64,000 nucleotides of DNA from Sympetrum striolatum (Eukaryota > Arthropoda > Insecta > Odonata > Libellulidae). Location of the stretch: NCBI GenBank assembly GCA_947579665.1, contig OX388351.1:58784939-58848938 (forward strand). The letters are read 5' to 3'. The position numbers and the translations under genes are program-made. Shown piece by piece: positions 58,151-64,000 of the stretch; the first letter of the stretch is position 1, and every line of letters starts with the position of its first letter. The notes under the pieces were generated by a model. The model made no database searches and was not told the DNA's origin. It saw only the letters and a program-made list of their open reading frames with translations.

Positions 58151-61150
58151 AGATGGCCTAAGCTCCAGGCTCGACATGCATGAAATCCTTTCAGGAATGG
58201 CCAATGCAGGATTTTCGATTCTCAACTTCCCTGCTCTCCTATCCATTTCATTCTAAATAACTGTAGTCTCGTTTGAGCTATTTTAGCTAATGGGAATTCT
58301 CTGAAACGCTTTGCTTAGTGCGAGAGAGGCTATAAAGTACCATTATCCGTAGTTTCCGCAACCTTGAAAACTCGTTACTAAGCATTCCATATGTGTTCAG
58401 GAGAATAGGTTAAATTGGGATGTTATAGTTAATCATAGTATTATTTTTTATATTCGTTTGTATTTTTATTCATAAGGTTCATAAATGTTTCTAAATTTTA
58501 TTATTAAATTTATAAACGATATTTTGGAAGAATTTATTCTTTAAAATACGACCAATAAATATAGTTGGAATTATTTTTATTATTAAATCAATACAGATTC
58601 ATTTCAAAATGTAGATTTATTTTAGTATGTAGAACAATTCGGAATATATTTACGGTGCTTTATTTTGCATGTATACTTTTCGAAATGACAGTCATAATAA
58701 GATATGTTTTTTATATAGTATAGCGTTATAGCGTACAGTGATACTCGTAGATTCATTATACTTTTTTATTTCGAAGTGTTCAGGTTATACAATCTGATTT
58801 GGTAATTGAAAAGCAAGAGCTTCCTACCTCACTTCTCATCTTGCCTAGTAAGACTCATTACCCGCTACTATCTCTAGGTTGCTAATTTTGGATGGAGGAT
58901 CCAAAGAATCAGTTTAATTTTTTCCCAGATTGCTACATTAAACTTTTATTAAAATTTAATCACTGTTTAGTTTCCTGCTGATTAAATCCATCGCTAAGGA
59001 TCCACTTGTAAACCATCGAAATGTTAAATAGCTCGTTCTGAGCTCAATTAACCGTGAACGGAAATTATAATAAATGAATACTCTAAAGGAATATAATTGC
59101 GATGCCTATAAGCGGCGTGGGATCTCATAAACACCATCGGTATGTGGGCTCGTGTCGTTACGCCAGAGAAATTTCCTTATTCCAGCGAATAATGACGTTT
59201 TTGAACGTTTCATTATGGAGAGCAAGTTTGACGGAGAGTCTCCACTTTGCTCGCGTCTTTCGTTCCTCATTTAGGCAAGAGCAGTCGACGCGATAATTTG
59301 AACTCGAAAACAGCAAAATGGTGTCGTCTCCCATGAAGATCCTCCATCGGTCGCCTAAAAGAGGGAGAGAATACGATAGAATCATTGAAGACGAGTTTCT
59401 AAATGGTTGTGTTGTTAGTTGATTTTTTAAAACCAATATTAAAACGATATTTAGTGAATTCACGCGTTAGCAACTTAGGAAAGGAGTATTCTAGTGATGA
59501 CACATTTTTTACTTTAGTTATTTTCTACTACTACGTTCAAAACGTTCCGGAGATTAATTTTTCGCGCGAAAACGCCGAACAGTAGAAATGAAAATGTCTG
59601 ATGGTAGATAGGTAGGTAGTTAATAAGTAGCTGTACCTGCAATATTTGGCGGTATCTGCCACCAGAATTTTACATTTCTCCTGCTTGGCATTTTCGCGGG
59701 AAAAATTAAGTTCGTAAACTTTTTGAACTTATCAGTATTAATAATTTAATTTATATTTTATTTTTAATGTAAACTGAAGATTTAATATTTAAAGGTGTAT
59801 TTGAGCGCTGTTAAAATAAGTCAATTTACGGTAAATAATTAACGACAATTGTCCAATTTTTTGTCTTGATATTAGAAGTAATATTGTATCTCCCACAAAA
59901 AGAGACAATATTTTATATAATTCCTATATAAAATCATATTACTTCATTTGGTATTTTCACATTCATTGGAATTTGGAATTTCGGGGAACTATTACTCATT
60001 GAGATTTCATTTGTAATTCAGAGGTTTTTTGTTGTTGAAGAATATTTTGATACCTTAGTGGTTTATGTTATTTTTAAAAGATTTATTGTTAAGACCTTGG
60101 TTATCAGAATTTATGGATATATAGTCTGTGGTAAAATTGATCAACAAAAATTTGTAAAAATTATCACCAGACACGAAAATTATTATTATGAAATGCACTA
60201 ATTTGTCTTTGGAAATTATCAATTGTGTTTCTACTTTAATATGGTGCAATTCCACAAAGTTGAGCTTGGACACATCATATTTAAAAGGAATTATAAAAAA
60301 ACCCGATTTTGAAAATGTTGGAAAATATTTGCGCGTGAGAAAAATTCAAATAAGAAAAGGAAAGAAAAAGATCTACGAAAGCTCTAATAGTATTAGCTTA
60401 ATTTTCCTTAAAGGTTATTAATATAATTATGGTATATTGGATTAAAAACTCAACAATTAAAATAATTTATTAAAATGAACTGTAAAATTGTATGAAGGCC
60501 CAAAAAATTTCCACAGAAGAAGAAAAAAGGAAGTATATTAAAAACTAAAATACATATGAGGTAAATAATGAAAATGTAGCTTAAAAATAAAATCAACTGG
60601 CAGTAGACTTACTCAGTGATTTTCTTTGATGGTAGCGGAAAGAAAAACCTCCACGAATTATATCCTATTTTAATATAAATTAAAGCTTTAAAAAGTGCCA
60701 CGCACAAACATTTAAGTTAAAAACAAATAGTTTTTACCTGATGGTAATGCTTAAACACTGGAATTAAACGTGCTCTTTTGGTGTGCATGTGAGATATTTT
60801 TACTGAATTTTACACTATTTTATTCTAGGATCTAATTTCCAAGAGAAAATGTTTCCTGTTTTATTTTTATACCAGAGATTAAAAATATGCAACTTAAGGA
60901 TTGTGATGAATATTTTTTCTTTAATATCAATTAAGAATTTTCAAAAGCACTACAAAACAATTGGAGAATTGTTTTTACGTCGGAACTAAGTTCTTTTTTG
61001 TTTGCGTTGGTGGTATATCTTCAAAGTTTTTATTCATATTAAAATTGGATCTAGTTTCATAGAATAAAAGGTTTTCTGTTCTGGTTTTATACCAGAGGTA
61101 AAAAATATGGAATACCAAAGCTTATGATAAAACTGCTAAAAACATGAGAT
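58151..61150. other. Gene-free, mainly AT-rich DNA
   Basis: A GC-richer patch lies at 59095-59330. The frames at 59158-59463 (minus) and 60188-60421 (plus) have no recognisable features. I see no repeats. Confidence 0.4.
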
Positions 61151-61680
61151 TCACCGATTTGCTTCGTTAATTGCATTCAGAAAAAAGAGAAAGAAAGATA
61201 CGAGATTGCGAAAGGAGGAAAGGTCTTTTGACAATGGAGAGAAGTTAGCAGGTTGGAGAAGAGTTTGAGGAGAAGGGAAGAAACAACGGTGAGGTTTCCT
61301 CAAGTATGAGGGTGGCCGATGAAGGATTCTTTAACAGAGAAATCCAAGAGGGAGAGGGTGCTGGAGGAGAGAGGTTTGAGGGTGCTGCCTCTTGTTGAGG
61401 GGCGACCAGAAGCTGACTGGTAATGGTACAACAGAGGCCGGTTATGAGTTTTTTTTGCGGAGGTGGAGGGAATAAATGAGTCGGTGCTTGAGTTGAAAAT
61501 TTTTTGAAATGTCACTCCGTTCCTCCCAACCGCTGAGGGAGTTTCCACTCTTTTTTACCATTATCATTTTTTGCCTCTTTTTGGCTTCGGTCCCCTTCTC
61601 TCAGTTCTTCATTTTAACGGAAGGTGGCGTGGCGTTCCTCCGTGAGTGATGCACTTTTGTTTCTTCTTCTCTTCTTAGTC
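61151..61680. other. Purine-rich, GC-richer island
   Basis: The plus strand is G/A-rich, the mirror of the C/T-rich islands elsewhere. The minus frame at 61548-61300 (82 residues, Ser/Thr-rich) begins with ATG but lacks a recognisable domain. It may be a repeat or conserved element. Confidence 0.3.
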
Positions 61681-62695
61681 GTTTTAAAGGTTTAATCACG
61701 ATACCTTGTGATCGTAAATGGTGATGCATCGTTGCAACGTTAACTGAGGCTCTTTTGTGACTAAAAATCAGTAAATTTGTATTAGTTAAATTTGGTTTTG
61801 AGTGAAGAAATTTGTGTTTATATTCGTGTATAAGCAGAGTTTTTTAAGCATGTTTCTTACGCTGCATATCCGGCTTATATTCGAGGGAAAGTCCCAAATA
61901 CCTGTTCTTTGTTGAAAAAGTCCGTAGCTGGAGATTGGTTTGTATATTACTCACTTCTTTGATTAAAAATTTTGTAGCCAATTTTTTAAGCAATCACGCT
62001 CCGTTCGTAATTACTGTGATCATGTTGGTATCTATTTTAATTTTTAATTTTACCATTAACCGCACCATTTCCCACCGTATGCGTATGCTCGAATGAATTA
62101 ATACTTATAGTTTTTTGCTATAAGATTAGGTGCTTCCTCTTATATTCGGGTCATCTTATACTCAAGTATATTTGGTTTGTATCCTATTTGTTTATTTTAA
62201 TTCGATTGAAACATTTTCCGGATGTAGATAAATTCATGACGAAAAAGTTCTGCTATAAATTCCGGGCAAAGCTATGAATTCCATATTCGACGTATTCATG
62301 GGAATTCACTCAAATAGTCATTCACGCAATACAAATTCATTGTCATACACTTCTTTAGATAAATTATAAGTTTCAGTTGTGGTTTTACCAAATTTCATGT
62401 GAAATTTTATAGCAATTCGTTGCTATATTGTTACAATTAACATTTTTCCTGCGAAACAAAAAAGCAACTATAATTCAAACGAAAGGTACGGCTATACTGA
62501 TTTGTTTACAGAAGCGAGAGGCACTGCATTCGAAGGAGAAGGCTCCACGATAGACAACTGTCGGTCGCTGGTTTTAGGCGCATACACTCTTCCCCTGTAT
62601 CAGCGCCAGCATCGTTATTTAATAGCCACACCTCAATCATGCATTTCAAACTAGATAGAATTGAAAATTTTGTTGGCACGAGGAAGGGTGCCCCT
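61681..62695. other. Gene-free AT-rich DNA
   Basis: I see nothing that can be supported. Confidence 0.4.
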
Positions 62696-62783
62696 TAAAC
62701 CCAAAGTTAAACCAGAGGTGAAAACAGCGAAATGACTGAGACTCTAACTCAAGTCTTCCACTGCCCGAAAGGTGGGAGACTAG
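62696..62783. repeat. Rearranged tRNA-like SINE fragment
   Basis: TTAAACCCAA and CAGAGGTGAAAA match the upstream body of the copy at 17203-17323. The adjoining GACTGAGACTCTAACTC and GTCTTCCACTGCCCG match the tRNA-like part of that copy, but in the opposite relative orientation. One block has been inverted against the other. Confidence 0.45.
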
Positions 62784-64000
62784 GGTTCTTATTTCATGAT
62801 ACATTTCCTTTATCAGTTATGTAAAATCATTTAGTCGCCTAATAAAATTAATCGAGCTCCGTATGTTTTTTGGCACTAATTGACGTTTGGTGAACAATGT
62901 AGTCATTAATGTTTCAGGAGATGGTAATATCTATTAGATATGGTAGTTTAGTAAACCGATTACCACTGCAGTTCGTTACCCGCTTAAAACTCCGTAAGTT
63001 TATTAGTTGTGCATCAGTCATTTTTATTTGTCAGTCGACCGTTAAAACACTTAAGTAAATAACACACTTGCGGTTTCAAGAGCAAGTTTCATATTTCGTT
63101 ATAAATAGTGAATACTATAAAATAAAAATGGGGAATCGCGTATGCTCTAATTCGTGACAATGTTTTTAGAGGAGAGAATTTCATTGCGAATGTAACCCAG
63201 TTTACTAATACAACCTATTATTCTAAAAACGCAAAGTCATTCTATGAGCTTCCTCGGCAGGACACTCATATGATTTCAACTACTAGTATTTCATTACATA
63301 TCACAACAGACATTGTGTCAAATTGGTAAGGATGTCGCATATTGAAGCAGAGAAACTTTTGGAAGACTTAAGGATTTACGATCGTATTCCACTCTTGCCT
63401 TGTCGTTACTTTAGGTAGAAATGCTACTAATGTTATTTATACAAGTTTAGCGTTTTAGATAGCTTTGTGACCTAAACGTGGTCACATTCTGTTTTCAGAC
63501 TCTAATGGTAGACGTCTGGAAGAGCATAGGGTGGGAATTGAAATGATAGCGGAAGATGGTAGGAACACAACCCCTTCGTCAACCTCCCCTTCCTACCGTA
63601 AGGTATTCCTTGTTTCCCAACCCCTCCCTCCTGCACCCCTTACCCTATCTCCTGGTAGCCACGGATCACCATTAACGACCATCCGACACGCGAGCCTTTG
63701 AATTTCGGCGCCAATGCTCCCTGTCTGCCCTACCTCCGGAATGAAACAGCCCACAAAACACCATTCTTAGCTCTTTTTGTCTTTTCAGCTCCTTCTTTCG
63801 AACAACCCAAACCTCTCTTCTTGAATTCCCATTTCTTTGCACTTTCTTCCAATTCAAATATTATTCTTCCTTTCCATTCATTTTTCTCTACGCGAAGAGC
63901 TTTGTGATTACTCGGAATTGATATATCGCCTGTAAATTGCGGCATTGCTGTTGGAAGAGGATACTTTATGTAAACGTTCCTCGAAGATAGATTACGGTTA
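62784..64000. other. Gene-free DNA to the window end
   Basis: AT-rich to about 63500, then C/T-rich (63560-63900) with overlapping low-complexity frames on both strands. No gene is supported. Confidence 0.4.

Overview
The window looks like gene-poor, AT-rich animal DNA, most plausibly from an arthropod (probably an insect). The evidence is nested retroelements, tRNA-headed SINE-like repeats, eukaryotic splice signals and no prokaryote-style packed genes. I cannot name the species. No complete host gene is visible. Everything with clear protein homology is transposon-derived.

Layout. 1-10366 is a nest of mobile DNA. A repeat family with Helentron/HINE-like architecture (terminal hairpin, subterminal inverted repeats, TG microsatellite, about 317-bp tandem units) occurs three times (1-1675, 2181-8898, 9299-10366); a diverged fourth copy lies at 20643-20970. 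The TG tract of copy 2 has been split by a 5.7-kb LINE on the minus strand (2335-8010). That LINE carries ORF1 (zinc-knuckle protein, frameshifted) and ORF2 (AP-type endonuclease intact, reverse transcriptase internally deleted), so it is dead. From 10.4 kb to the end the DNA is mostly AT-rich non-coding sequence with scattered GC-richer or pyrimidine-rich islands of 200-900 bp, about ten tRNA-derived SINE-like fragments, three copies of one LINE 3' end plus one relative, a decayed LINE reverse-transcriptase C-terminus (38500-38935), a nested minisatellite (39888-40985) and a 482-bp inverted-repeat element with a 9-bp target duplication (24189-24670).

Host-gene signals are weak but suggestive. 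A promoter-like segment with a clean splice donor ends at 33863. A 54-bp exon-like block with a good acceptor, a start codon in good context and a donor lies at 56634-56687. Together they could be the first two exons of one plus-strand gene with a roughly 22.8-kb first intron, whose body would lie beyond the window. A possible minus-strand exon lies at 17932-18107. The GC-richer islands could be conserved regulatory elements, but that needs alignment to related genomes.

How the parts work together: the HINE-like elements carry TG tracts, and a LINE has landed in one of them. This suggests a relationship in which one mobile element supplies landing pads for another. That is the most interesting hypothesis here and is testable genome-wide.
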